Assembly (NCBI GenBank): GCA_040766745.1
Contig: JAXGPX010000001.1
Coordinates: 372,001 to 436,000 of the forward strand
Direction: 5' to 3'
Length of the DNA stretch: 64,000 bases
Origin: JAXGPX01 sp040766745
Lineage (GTDB): Bacteria > Bacillota > Sulfobacillia > Fermentithermobacillales > Fermentithermobacillaceae
The notes under the pieces were generated by a model that had not been told where the DNA came from, did no database searches, and saw only the letters and a program-made list of their open reading frames with translations. Positions 42,140-51,147 of this stretch are shown in pieces; the stretch's first letter is position 1; every line of letters begins with the position of its first letter. A program made the translations under genes and the position numbers.

Positions 42140-42146
42140 AATTTCA

Positions 42147-43433
42147 TCACCTTGAAAGCTTTTTGCTGATACGGGCAATATCTGCAGAGGACAACCTGCA
42201 TGTTATTGTGGCTCCCGTATCGTCATGATTTTCTTCGATAATAGTGCCTACTTGTCTGATTTCCGAAAGTACGTCCCACATTGAGTAAGGAATTGACAAC
42301 GATACAACCTCGGTTCCGGCCAAGAGCACCTGTTCAACAAGAATGGACAATTCTTCAATGCCGTAGCCATGCAATGCTGAGATACCTACTGTTTGGCCTT
42401 GGATTCTGGCCATTGATTCAAGATCTGCGTCTATGACTCTGTCTGTCTTGTTGAACGCAATAACCGTTGGCCGTTCCTTGGCTCCCAGTTCTTCCAGGAC
42501 ATTTTCTACTGTTTCCATTTGCTGCGTCCATATGGGCGACGAAATGTCTACTACATGGATGAGCAAGTCTGCTTCAAGAGATTCTTCAAGAGTTGATCGA
42601 AAAGCATAGACAAGATCATGTGGCAAACCCTGGATAAACCCGACTGTGTCAGAAAGGAGCACTATCTTGCCAGAAGGTAAGGCCCATTTTCTTGTCCACG
42701 GATCCAGGGTAGCAAAAAGCATATCATCACATAAGACTTCCTCGCCGGTGAGAATCCTAAAAAGGGTGGATTTGCCTGCGTTGGTGTACCCTACAAGCGA
42801 AATCAAAGGGATCTGGGATTCTTTGCGCTGTTTTCTCTGTTCTTCCCTAACCCTGTGGGCCTTTTCAATTTCCTTAGAGAGCACGGCTATCCTGTCTCTC
42901 AGTACACGCCGGTCTACCTCGAGCTTTTGCTCCCCAGGGCCTCTTGTGCCGATGCCTGCCCCTAAGCTTGACATGACCGTGCCGTAACCTGTAAGGCGTG
43001 TAAGTTCATGCCTCCTGGTGGCAAGTTCTACCTGCAGCTTACCTTCCTTGGTATTGGCTCGCTGGGCAAATATTTTGAGGATAACTTCAGTCCGGTCAAG
43101 GACCGTAGCTCCCAGCGCATCTTCAAGATTCTTTAATTGAGTTGGGGAAATTTGCCCGTCAATCAATACGAACTGGGCCTGGTGCTCGGCTATTAGGCCG
43201 GCTACCTCCTGAACTTTACCCTTGCCAAGGTATGTAGCAGGATCAGGTGAAGGCCGTTCTTGTATGATGGTCTCTACGACTTCAATGCCCAGTGTATCCG
43301 CTAGCCTCAGAAGTTCCTGAGCCGACTCTTGGGCAGTGAGTATTGACTTGCACTGGGTTTTTGCCTTAGGTGACCTTACATCCACTGAGCAGATGATAGC
43401 CCTGGGATTCTCGGAATTGGTCTGAATGCTCAA
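42147..43433 (-). CDS. hflX: Ribosome-associated GTPase HflX
   Basis: GTPase that binds 50S subunits and splits stalled or hibernating ribosomes. An N-terminal HflX domain (with DPATYLGKGKVQEV), a helical linker with GTRGPGEQKLE, and the G domain are present. The G domain has G1 GYTNAGKST, G3 DTVGF and G4 NKTD. 428 residues from TTG 43433, which follows GGAGGGA by five bases; a start at 43478 would add 15 unlike residues. The ynbB-like gene begins 7 bases after its stop. Confidence 0.93.
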   Translation of the reverse strand: MSIQTNSENPRAIICSVDVRSPKAKTQCKSILTAQESAQELLRLADTLGIEVVETIIQERPSPDPATYLGKGKVQEVAGLIAEHQAQFVLIDGQISPTQLKNLEDALGATVLDRTEVILKIFAQRANTKEGKLQVELATRRHELTRLTGYGTVMSSLGAGIGTRGPGEQKLEVDRRVLRDRIAVLSKEIEKAHRVREEQRKQRKESQIPLISLVGYTNAGKSTLFRILTGEEVLCDDMLFATLDPWTRKWALPSGKIVLLSDTVGFIQGLPHDLVYAFRSTLEESLEADLLIHVVDISSPIWTQQMETVENVLEELGAKERPTVIAFNKTDRVIDADLESMARIQGQTVGISALHGYGIEELSILVEQVLLAGTEVVSLSIPYSMWDVLSEIRQVGTIIEENHDDTGATITCRLSSADIARISKKLSR

Positions 43434-43504
43434 GGACGTCCCTCCCTGTCTTTTGCTGATCCTATTTCGATTATACACTATCGGTTGCGATTTTCCCGAT
43501 ACAT

Positions 43505-44452
43505 TCAGGCTGTAGAAGCTTCGAGCAAGTCTCTTGCAGTAATTAGCATAAGATCTTGCCTGCTGAAGTAACTATCTCGCACAAGTCGTACTGCCTGCCG
43601 CCGTATGGCTTTCTCTATAAGATTCCTTACCATTCTCGCGTTAGACGGAACTGATTCCTGGTCAAGCCGTTCACTGAAAATATTCTGTATTAGTATGTGT
43701 GAGTCATCTGAAAGCCTGTAATCACGCTTCTTCAACATTAAGCAGGCTATTTGAGCCAATTCATCGACCGTGTAGTCAGGAAAACTAAGGTGGATTGGAA
43801 ACCGCGACCGCAGGCCAGGGTTGGTTCTGAGAAAACGTTCCATCTCCCCGGGGTAACCTGCCAGGATAACCACTACATCTTTGGCATGGTCTTCCATTCC
43901 TTTTACAATGCAGTCAATGCATTCTTTTCCGAAATCCTTCTCTCCGCCTCTTGCAAGAGAATAAGCTTCGTCTATAAAGAGTATCCCTCCCAGGGCTCTG
44001 CGCATGTGCTCCCTTGTTTTTTGGGCAGTGTGGCCAATGTACTCTCCAACCAGATCTGCCCTTTCCACTTCGACTACATGTCCCTTGTCAAGAAGCCCGG
44101 CTTCAAACAGCAGTTTTCCTATTATTCGGGCAATCGTTGTTTTCCCTGTTCCCGGATTTCCTTTGAAAACCATATGGAGTATGGTCCCATCCCCCAAGAG
44201 GCCGGCTTTGGCCCTTCGTTTCTGAACTTCTGAGAACGCATAGATCTCAAAAACCAGATCCTTTACGTGAGACAGGCCTATTAACGAGTTAAGCTCATCT
44301 AGGGCCCTTTCGCCTCCTGGCTGCTGACGTACCTTCGAAATTCCTTTGAGAATTTGCTCCTGGTTCTCCTGGCTCGGGTAAGGCTTTCTTCGTTGGCTCG
44401 GCACAACTCTCAAGACCGGCCCGTTGTTGTAGTTCAAGATGCTCCCATACAC
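43505..44452 (-). CDS. spoVK: SpoVK-type AAA+ ATPase
   Basis: CbbX/SpoVK family AAA+ protein needed for spore maturation in Bacillus. Walker A GNPGTGKTT (about residues 95-103), Walker B GILFIDEAY, sensor region ILAGYPGEMERFL and the arginine-finger region NPGLRSRFP are seen. The N-terminal about 50 residues are variable. 315 residues. The start is fairly uncertain: GGGGAGG lies 14 bases before ATG 44452. Head of the spoVK-hflX-ynbB set. Confidence 0.9.
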   Translation of the reverse strand: MYGSILNYNNGPVLRVVPSQRRKPYPSQENQEQILKGISKVRQQPGGERALDELNSLIGLSHVKDLVFEIYAFSEVQKRRAKAGLLGDGTILHMVFKGNPGTGKTTIARIIGKLLFEAGLLDKGHVVEVERADLVGEYIGHTAQKTREHMRRALGGILFIDEAYSLARGGEKDFGKECIDCIVKGMEDHAKDVVVILAGYPGEMERFLRTNPGLRSRFPIHLSFPDYTVDELAQIACLMLKKRDYRLSDDSHILIQNIFSERLDQESVPSNARMVRNLIEKAIRRQAVRLVRDSYFSRQDLMLITARDLLEASTA

Positions 44453-44760
44453 CCGGGTAATTCCTCCCCATATTTTGAACTATCCTGGCTGGAACATTAT
44501 ACGCGCCGGAGTGGAATCGTGATAGCAAGGAATTCATGCTGCAGCAGTCTCAGCCTGGCAAGTCCGTTGCTGGTAACTGAATCAAGTCCGGGCCCAATAA
44601 ATGAAGCCCGTGGTTTGGCTGATAGCTCAACCTCGGGCTTGCTCACGTCAATTCACTCTACAGGCGTGCCACACCGGCCTGAACCGTCATTCACAGAGTC
44701 CAGGTTGGCGGGGCTCGAGCCCAGGGCAACCTGTGTCACTGTGCTTGGGTTCCTCTTACT
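44453..44760. other. Intergenic region upstream of spoVK
   Basis: 308 bases between the YHS gene and spoVK. A long hairpin at 44701-44733 pairs CAGGTTG with CAACCTG around the palindrome GGGCTCGAGCCC. A 49-codon minus-strand frame (44497-44646, GTG start, LLQHEFLAITIPL near its end) has no clear ribosome site and is only a weak gene candidate. No promoter was recognised. Confidence 0.4.
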
Positions 44761-44970
44761 TTAGCGAAGCGGCCTGTCGTCACGATTCCTGTTTCTGCCC
44801 TGCCTATCGGGCCTGTTATCATCTCCAGGGCTTGCGAAGTTTTGCGGATCCTGGTCGAACGTGCTCTTGCACCTGTCTGAGCAAAAATGATATGTTTGGC
44901 CTCGAAAATCCGATCTGATGGACTTCTTGTCATCCTTAACATCCATACCACATACCGGGTCTCTTGGCAT
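44761..44970 (-). CDS. YHS-domain small protein
   Basis: 69 residues with one YHS domain (PRDPVCGMDV to FCSDRCKSTFDQDP), a Cys-rich fold thought to bind metals or act as an accessory module of metal pumps and monooxygenases. The C-terminal about 25 residues are R/D/N-rich and probably disordered. ATG 44970 has GGGAGGTG five bases upstream; a longer frame from 45033 has no ribosome site. No metal transporter is adjacent, so its partner is unknown. Confidence 0.8.
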   Translation of the reverse strand: MPRDPVCGMDVKDDKKSIRSDFRGQTYHFCSDRCKSTFDQDPQNFASPGDDNRPDRQGRNRNRDDRPLR

Positions 44971-45144
44971 GCCATCACCTCCCTGTAAACGACTGCTTAC
45001 TGGGAGGAGTGTACCCAAATATCCGAATTTCATGCTAGACGAGGTAGAAGTTTCCTTCCCCCATACTGAACAAGCATGTGCCCACCCAGAAATCTAACAA
45101 GGGGCACTGATTTTTGCCCTGTGGCTTCCTACTGTAGATAGGAT

Positions 45145-45426
45145 TTACCCTTGGGGCGTATCTTCCTGGGGGATGCCAGCGTCAGATTCTTTCTCCCGCT
45201 GATCTGACAGGCTGACCGGTTTGATAGGATTGATTGTTGAAATTGCGTGTTTATATATGAGCATCTGCTTTCCGTCTACGTCCAGAAGTACTGTGAAATT
45301 GTCAAAACCTTTGACCAGGCCTTTTAGCTGGAACCCATTAACAAGGTATACTGTAGTAAGAATGTTGTCTTTTCTGATCTGGTTCAAGAAACCATCTTGA
45401 AGGTTAATCACACTTTTTGCACTCAC
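45145..45426 (-). CDS. hfq: RNA chaperone Hfq
   Basis: Sm-like hexameric RNA chaperone. Sm1 motif (LQDGFLNQIRKDN to VNGFQLKGLVKGFDNF) and Sm2 motif (LIYKHAIST with the YKH RNA-binding triplet) fill residues 7-68. An acidic tail (about 72-93) follows. GTG 45426 overlaps the miaA stop by four bases (GTGA). The miaA-hfq order is conserved in many bacteria. Confidence 0.95.
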   Translation of the reverse strand: MSAKSVINLQDGFLNQIRKDNILTTVYLVNGFQLKGLVKGFDNFTVLLDVDGKQMLIYKHAISTINPIKPVSLSDQREKESDAGIPQEDTPQG

Positions 45427-46418
45427 GTTAGTTCCCTCCAGTTGTCCTCCGGCATATCACATGCTTTCTTCGAGGTATTACATGTATTGGCCAGAAGCCA
45501 GTTATCGACCAAGTTCCGAACTTGATTTATTAGATTGGTCCAAGATGTATGCTTGCCAAAGGGCAACCAAATTATTCCTTCTTCTTTGGCGAACCACGTA
45601 AACTGTCTTTTTGCAAATCTCCTGGTATTTCGTTTCAAAACCGCCTTGGTTTCCGCTTCAGTGGTAAGACCTTTGAGCATCCAGTATACCTCTTTATAGC
45701 CGATCCCTTGCATGCTGGGCAATTCTCCTGAGTATCCCATGTTTATGAGGCCTGCCACCTCATCTACCAGGCCGCGCCGGAACTGTTCGTCTACTCTATT
45801 ATCGATTCTTTCGTACAGTTCTTGACGTTTCCACTGCAGGCCTACCATCATAGCATCATATATACTACACTTGGCTTGATGTTTCCTTGCCGATATAGGC
45901 TTATTTGTTGCCTTGTAATATTCAATTGCACGTATGACCCTTTTGACGTCGTTTGGATGAAGAGCCTGGTACGATTCAGGGTCGAAATCTTTAAGCATTT
46001 CGTAGATGGCCTGATTGCCTTTTACCTTGGCCAGTTGGTTCATTTTGCGCCGGAATTCAGGGTCAGGCGGGGCGTCTTCCAAAGGGAAATCGCATAATAA
46101 GGCCCGTATATAGAAGCCAGTGCCCCCAACTATGCATGGAAGATTGCCTCGACTTACAATATCATCAATTGCCCTTCTAGCCTTCTGCTGAAACTCTTCG
46201 ACACTCCAGGGTTGGCCAGGGTCCTTAATGTCTATCAAATGATGGCGAACTGCGGCCCTTTCTTCAACTGTGGCCTTGTCTGTCCCAATATCCATATGGC
46301 GGTAAACCTGCATTGAATCTGCAGATATGATCTCTATCGGGTATATTTCGGCAAGGTCCAGGGCTAATCTGGACTTTCCCGAAGCAGTCGGGCCGGTGAT
46401 AATCAAGACTTTGGTCAA
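45423..46418 (-). CDS. miaA: tRNA dimethylallyltransferase
   Basis: Adds a dimethylallyl group to A37 of tRNAs reading U-start codons, making the substrate of MiaB. P-loop GPTASGKS (about residues 8-15), SADSMQVYRHMDIGTDK, GGTGFYIRAL, and the FAKRQFTWF tRNA-binding end are present. 331 residues. TTG start with AAAGGATG upstream. Its partner miaB is encoded at 51148. Confidence 0.95.
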   Translation of the reverse strand: MTKVLIITGPTASGKSRLALDLAEIYPIEIISADSMQVYRHMDIGTDKATVEERAAVRHHLIDIKDPGQPWSVEEFQQKARRAIDDIVSRGNLPCIVGGTGFYIRALLCDFPLEDAPPDPEFRRKMNQLAKVKGNQAIYEMLKDFDPESYQALHPNDVKRVIRAIEYYKATNKPISARKHQAKCSIYDAMMVGLQWKRQELYERIDNRVDEQFRRGLVDEVAGLINMGYSGELPSMQGIGYKEVYWMLKGLTTEAETKAVLKRNTRRFAKRQFTWFAKEEGIIWLPFGKHTSWTNLINQVRNLVDNWLLANTCNTSKKACDMPEDNWRELT

Positions 46419-46499
46419 TGTTTACATCCTTTTCAAATAGAATCCAGTCGAACTCAAGCCTATTATACCGTAGGCCGGTCCTTGAATGGCGGAAAATGG

Positions 46500-48314
46500 T
46501 CAGCGGCCGAAGAAACTTTTAACCTCGCTGTAGAGTATTTGTTGTACAGTGGGCCTGCCGTGTGGGCATGTCCTGGCTGAAGGATTAGCCCATAGTTCCT
46601 TGATTAAAGCCAGGGCCTCTTCCCTTGTCAGAGGTTGGTTTCCTCTAACTGAACCGTGGCACGCAGCAGTGGCTATACGGGCTTTAGCCAGCATCCTTTC
46701 GGGAGAAGTATCTTTGTCTGGTTCATCATGGAATGACAGCAAGATCTCCTTGAGTGAGTCCGGAGGAAGCGGTTTTCCCAGGATAAGTGGGACCCTGGTT
46801 ACTGATATTGTCCTTGTGCCTACTGCCCTGGTCGAGAAGCCTACCTTCTCCAGGGTACCGGCATACTCTTCGTAAAGCGCGGCTTCCTTGGGTTCCAGGG
46901 CAATGATTTCCGGCATAAGAAGCTCCTGGCTGCCGCTTTCCTCTTTCAAGAGGGATGCATATGCCAGGCTTTCAGCAAGGGCATGCTGATCTATGATGAG
47001 CAGTGAATCCTGTGTTTTGGCAACAAGATAAGTGTCCTCCAAAGAACCTAAGTACTCCCACCCTTCTGGAAGCCCATGAGGGCGATGGCTGTCTGGTGCA
47101 GTACTGCCTGCCGGACTTGAGTTCGGCCTGGCCAGGTCTCTGAACAGGTTAGAGGAATAGTGGGATTCCCTTGCATGCCAGCTGCGAATCGTCTGGCCCC
47201 GGCTCATTCCAGGCCCGGTAGGGTGCTGAAAGACGGTATTTGCAGCTGGGCCCATAGTTTCAGGGCCAGATGGATATTGTGTGTGCCCATGCCCTAGCCC
47301 TTGATAAACGTCACCCAAGTAGCCCGCTTGAGACAGGGCTTGCCTTACGCTTTCAGTGACTACCTTTCGGATTTCCTTTTCGTTTCTGAACTTAATTTCA
47401 GCTTTCGTGGGATGTACGTTTACATCAACTTGCTCAGGGTCAATTGTGATTTCGAGAACTGCTACCGGGTATGTCTTCGGAGGTAGCAGTCCTTCATAGG
47501 CTGAATCAAGGGCCCATCCCAGCATGGGGTTTCTCACAGGGCGCCGATTCACAGAGAAAATCTGGCGGTCCCTTGTTCTTCTGTATAGTCTGGGCATGCC
47601 TATAAAGCCTTCGATCTTTAGCCCCTTGTCATATTCGTGTGATACTTTGGCCACAGATTCAACGGTTTCAGGGCCGAAGATGTTTGCAACGGCGTTCTTC
47701 AGCCCGTTTCCGGGAGTATGAAACACTATTTTGCCCTGGGAACTCAGGGTGAAACCTATGAATGGCCACGCAAGGGCAAGCCTTTCAACTGTCTCAATAA
47801 CCACATTTCTCTCGCGGCTCTCAGACTTCATGAACTTGAGGCGGGCAGGTGTATTGAAGAACAGATCTTCTACAGTAATAGTTGTCCCCGGCGGGAGCCC
47901 TTTGTCGCTGGTTTCAACCACCGTTCCCCCCTGGACATATAAAGAAGTACCTGAACCGGCACCTTTGGGCTGAGTCTCTATGGTGAATTTAGAGCACGAT
48001 GCAATCGAGGGAAGTGCTTCGCCTCTGAACCCCAGAGTATCTATGTTTTCAAGGTCAGAAAGTGAGCGTATTTTGGACGTGGCAAACCTCTCGATGGCAG
48101 ACAGGGCATCTTCCCTGCTCATCCCTGTTCCGTCATCTGAGACTCTCACAAGTTCCATGCCTCCGCCCATTATCTCAATAGAAATCCGGCTGGCTCCTGC
48201 ATCTATTGAATTCTCTACAAGTTCTTTTACTACAGATGCAGGGCGCTCCACAACTTCTCCTGCTGCAATTTGGCTGGCTACCAATGGTTCAAGTTTTCGA
48301 ATTAATGGGCACAT
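46500..48314 (-). CDS. mutL: DNA mismatch repair protein MutL
   Basis: GHKL ATPase and latent endonuclease of mismatch repair. N-terminal ATPase motifs IAAGEVVERPASVVKELVENS, DDGTGM and TLGFRGEAL are complete. A proline- and serine-rich linker (about 335-425) leads to the C-terminal domain. The endonuclease motif is DQHALAE followed by Ala where the usual DQHAx2Ex4E has its last Glu. CPHGRPT near the end is kept. 604 residues. The ATG directly follows the mutS stop. Confidence 0.94.
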   Translation of the reverse strand: MCPLIRKLEPLVASQIAAGEVVERPASVVKELVENSIDAGASRISIEIMGGGMELVRVSDDGTGMSREDALSAIERFATSKIRSLSDLENIDTLGFRGEALPSIASCSKFTIETQPKGAGSGTSLYVQGGTVVETSDKGLPPGTTITVEDLFFNTPARLKFMKSESRERNVVIETVERLALAWPFIGFTLSSQGKIVFHTPGNGLKNAVANIFGPETVESVAKVSHEYDKGLKIEGFIGMPRLYRRTRDRQIFSVNRRPVRNPMLGWALDSAYEGLLPPKTYPVAVLEITIDPEQVDVNVHPTKAEIKFRNEKEIRKVVTESVRQALSQAGYLGDVYQGLGHGHTQYPSGPETMGPAANTVFQHPTGPGMSRGQTIRSWHARESHYSSNLFRDLARPNSSPAGSTAPDSHRPHGLPEGWEYLGSLEDTYLVAKTQDSLLIIDQHALAESLAYASLLKEESGSQELLMPEIIALEPKEAALYEEYAGTLEKVGFSTRAVGTRTISVTRVPLILGKPLPPDSLKEILLSFHDEPDKDTSPERMLAKARIATAACHGSVRGNQPLTREEALALIKELWANPSARTCPHGRPTVQQILYSEVKSFFGR

Positions 48315-51020
48315 TTAACCATCATGCTCCTGGACTTTTATTCTTGATTTTAGGGAATACAGTATTTCAAGTGCTTGAAACGGGGTCATGTTGTCGGTAT
48401 CCATGGACTTGATCTCAGATATTACCTGCTTGTACTCTTCAGGTATTGGCTCTACGGGTTCCTGGCTAGCGAACCCGAACAAAAGAGGTTGCCCTGGGAT
48501 CACAGGTGTTGTTAATGAGCCTGCACTTCGTGAAGCAATATGGCCCAATATCCCTTTACGGGAACCTGAACCTTTCCTGGCTTCTGTTTCTAGACTCCTG
48601 AGAATTTCTCTTGCTCTATTTACAACTTCAATAGGCAGTCCGGCCATTTGAGCTACGTCGATTCCGAAACTTCCTTCAGCTACGCCCTTCGTGATCTTTC
48701 TGAGAAAAACAATATCATGGCCTGACTTTTTGACTGTTACGTGGTAATTGGCTATTCCGGGCTTCAGGTCAGAAAGCAAAGTAAGTTCACGGTAATGGGT
48801 GGCCACCAGGCCACGTGCTCCTGCTCGATTGTCACTTGCCAGGTACTCGACAACTGCCCAAGCCACAGAAAGGCCGTCAAAGGTACTTGTGCCCCTCCCT
48901 ATTTCATCGAGTATTACAAGGCTTTTAGGTGTGGCACTTTTAACGATTCTCGACACTTCATTCATCTCTACCATGAATGTTGACTGGCCAAGGACCAGAT
49001 CGTCATAGGCGCCTACCCGGGCAAAAATCTTGTCTACACACGATATTGAGCAAGACTTACATGGCACAAAGGAGCCCATTTGAGCCATGAGCACAATAAT
49101 GGCAGTTTGCCGGCAGTATGTAGATTTGCCGCCCATATTTGGGCCTGTTATTATCAACAGGCGCTGCTTGTCATCTAAAAGCAAATCATTTGGAACAAAA
49201 CTACCTGGCGGAAGCACTCTTTCAAGAACAGGATGCCGGCCCTCTTTGATGATTATGGGCCCGTTATCAGATACACTCGGCATGGTGTAACCGTACAGGC
49301 TGGCCACTTCTGCAAGACTGCAGAGCACATCCAATTGGGCTATAGCGTAAGCAGTTCTCTGAAGCCTTCTTATGTGCGATTCAACCATATCCCGTAACTC
49401 GCTAAAGAGCCTGTACTCTTCTTTACACAGTTTTTCCTCAGCGCCTAGAATAGATGTTTCCTTTTCCTTAAGTTCGGGTGTGACAAATCTTTCTGCCGAA
49501 ACAAGGGTCTGCTTTCGAACGTAGTCATCTGGTACTAGGCTCAGGTTCGCTCTGGTCACTTCTATGTAGTATCCAAAAACCCTGTTGTACCCTATTCTGA
49601 GAGACTTGATCCCTGTCCTTTCCCTTTCCCGGGCTTCAAGGTCCATAAGCCATTTCTTGCCGCCTGTGGACAGGCCTCTCAGCTCATCGATGTCTTCACT
49701 GTACCCGGGCCTGATTATTCCCCCTTCTGTTACCGAAATTGGAGGGTCATCTACTATTGCTTTCCTCACAGCTTGGACCACTTCAGGGGTTTCATCCAGG
49801 TTATCCAGGATTTCCTTAAGCAATTCAGACGATAAGGTGGCCATTTCTTTCTTTAGAAGGGGTACTCTTTCAAGAGAAGACGCAATGGCCGTTAAGTCCC
49901 TGGCGTTACATGTCTTAAAGGCAATTTTGGTTACGAGCCGTTCAAGGTCTCTTATGCCTGAAAGTAGATTTCGCAGATTGGTTCTCAGAGCAGAGCTGCC
50001 ATAGATTTCATTGACGGCTTCAAGCCTTTTACGGATCATGTGGGGTTCTCTCAAGGGACGTTCTATCCATTTTTTCAGCTGCCTCGAACCCATAGAAGTG
50101 CAGCACTTGTCCAGAACCCAGGCCAGCGATCCGTATGATCCCCCTTGAAGTCTTTGGGTTAACTCAAGGTTTCTTCTGGTTGAGTGGTCAAGCTCAAGAA
50201 ATGCCTCGTGTAGGTAGAGGCTAGGCTTCTTCAAATGGTTTAGCTTAACCATTTGGGTAGATTCGATATATGCCAGAAGGCCTAAGACTGCACAGTGTGC
50301 GGCGTCTGAAATTCCGTCAAGTTCCCATTTAGACACAACAATTTCTTTGTATTTCACGTTCCGGAACATGTCATCCTCTAGAAAACTCACAAATACGCCA
50401 GGCAGGCTCTTGGATATAGACTCGAAAAGGCTTGTCCCCTCAAAGCCCACAGGGAACACACATTCTTTGGGTAAGAGCCGGGATAGTTCGTCTACAAGAT
50501 TGTTCTGAAGTTGCCCTCTCTCATTTTCCACAGGGTCGTTCTCAAACGAACCTAACAAGATTTCTCCTGTTGACAGATCGCATGAGCACAGGCCTACAGC
50601 ATCAATTTGGCCTCTGGGGCCCCGCTCAGGGTAGATTACTGCAATGTAGTTGTAGGAAGTAGCCTCTGCCCCCTCCCAGTATGTGCCAGGCGTTATAACT
50701 CGCACAACATCGCGCATGACAAGCCCTTTAGCTGTAGATGGGTCTTCTGTTTGCTCACATATGGCGACCTTATATCCTTTCGTAATCAGGGCCTTGATGT
50801 AGTCATCCACTGCATGGTAGGGCACCCCGCACATAGGGGCCCTCTTTCCGTGCCCTGCATCTCTACCTGTCAGAGCAATACCTAGTTCCCTGGATCCGGT
50901 TTCAGCATCTTCAAAGAACATCTCGTAAAAGTCCCCTAGCCTGAAGAAGAGCAACGCATCTTTGTACTGAGCTTTAATCGATTTGTACTGGGCCATCATG
51001 GGAGTTGTAGGTTTTGGCAA
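48315..51020 (-). CDS. mutS: DNA mismatch recognition protein MutS
   Basis: Recognises mismatches and recruits MutL. The N-terminal mismatch-binding motif is in FFRLGDFYEMFFEDA (Phe-x-Glu), the P-loop in TGPNMGGKSTY (about residue 620), then DEIGRGTSTFDG and THYREL. 901 residues, normal. TTG start with GGAGGGC upstream. Adjacent to mutL with no gap, so the two are coexpressed. Confidence 0.96.
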   Translation of the reverse strand: MPKPTTPMMAQYKSIKAQYKDALLFFRLGDFYEMFFEDAETGSRELGIALTGRDAGHGKRAPMCGVPYHAVDDYIKALITKGYKVAICEQTEDPSTAKGLVMRDVVRVITPGTYWEGAEATSYNYIAVIYPERGPRGQIDAVGLCSCDLSTGEILLGSFENDPVENERGQLQNNLVDELSRLLPKECVFPVGFEGTSLFESISKSLPGVFVSFLEDDMFRNVKYKEIVVSKWELDGISDAAHCAVLGLLAYIESTQMVKLNHLKKPSLYLHEAFLELDHSTRRNLELTQRLQGGSYGSLAWVLDKCCTSMGSRQLKKWIERPLREPHMIRKRLEAVNEIYGSSALRTNLRNLLSGIRDLERLVTKIAFKTCNARDLTAIASSLERVPLLKKEMATLSSELLKEILDNLDETPEVVQAVRKAIVDDPPISVTEGGIIRPGYSEDIDELRGLSTGGKKWLMDLEARERERTGIKSLRIGYNRVFGYYIEVTRANLSLVPDDYVRKQTLVSAERFVTPELKEKETSILGAEEKLCKEEYRLFSELRDMVESHIRRLQRTAYAIAQLDVLCSLAEVASLYGYTMPSVSDNGPIIIKEGRHPVLERVLPPGSFVPNDLLLDDKQRLLIITGPNMGGKSTYCRQTAIIVLMAQMGSFVPCKSCSISCVDKIFARVGAYDDLVLGQSTFMVEMNEVSRIVKSATPKSLVILDEIGRGTSTFDGLSVAWAVVEYLASDNRAGARGLVATHYRELTLLSDLKPGIANYHVTVKKSGHDIVFLRKITKGVAEGSFGIDVAQMAGLPIEVVNRAREILRSLETEARKGSGSRKGILGHIASRSAGSLTTPVIPGQPLLFGFASQEPVEPIPEEYKQVISEIKSMDTDNMTPFQALEILYSLKSRIKVQEHDG

Positions 51021-51147
51021 GCTCTATGCCCTCCGGTAATCTTGTTATCTGCCTATTAATGATACCAGTTGAATAACGGCCGCGTGAAACCTTGGCCAGG
51101 TACCGGGCCTTGATTCCGTACACTACCGTGTTGCCTGGGCCGTTCTG

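Noticed and set aside
44497..44646. 49-codon minus-strand frame upstream of spoVK
   Set aside because: Plausible composition but no convincing ribosome site or family; only noted in the intergenic entry.
44354..44764. 136-codon plus-strand frame opposite spoVK
   Set aside because: Mostly antisense to spoVK and its spacer, with no ribosome site and no recognisable product.
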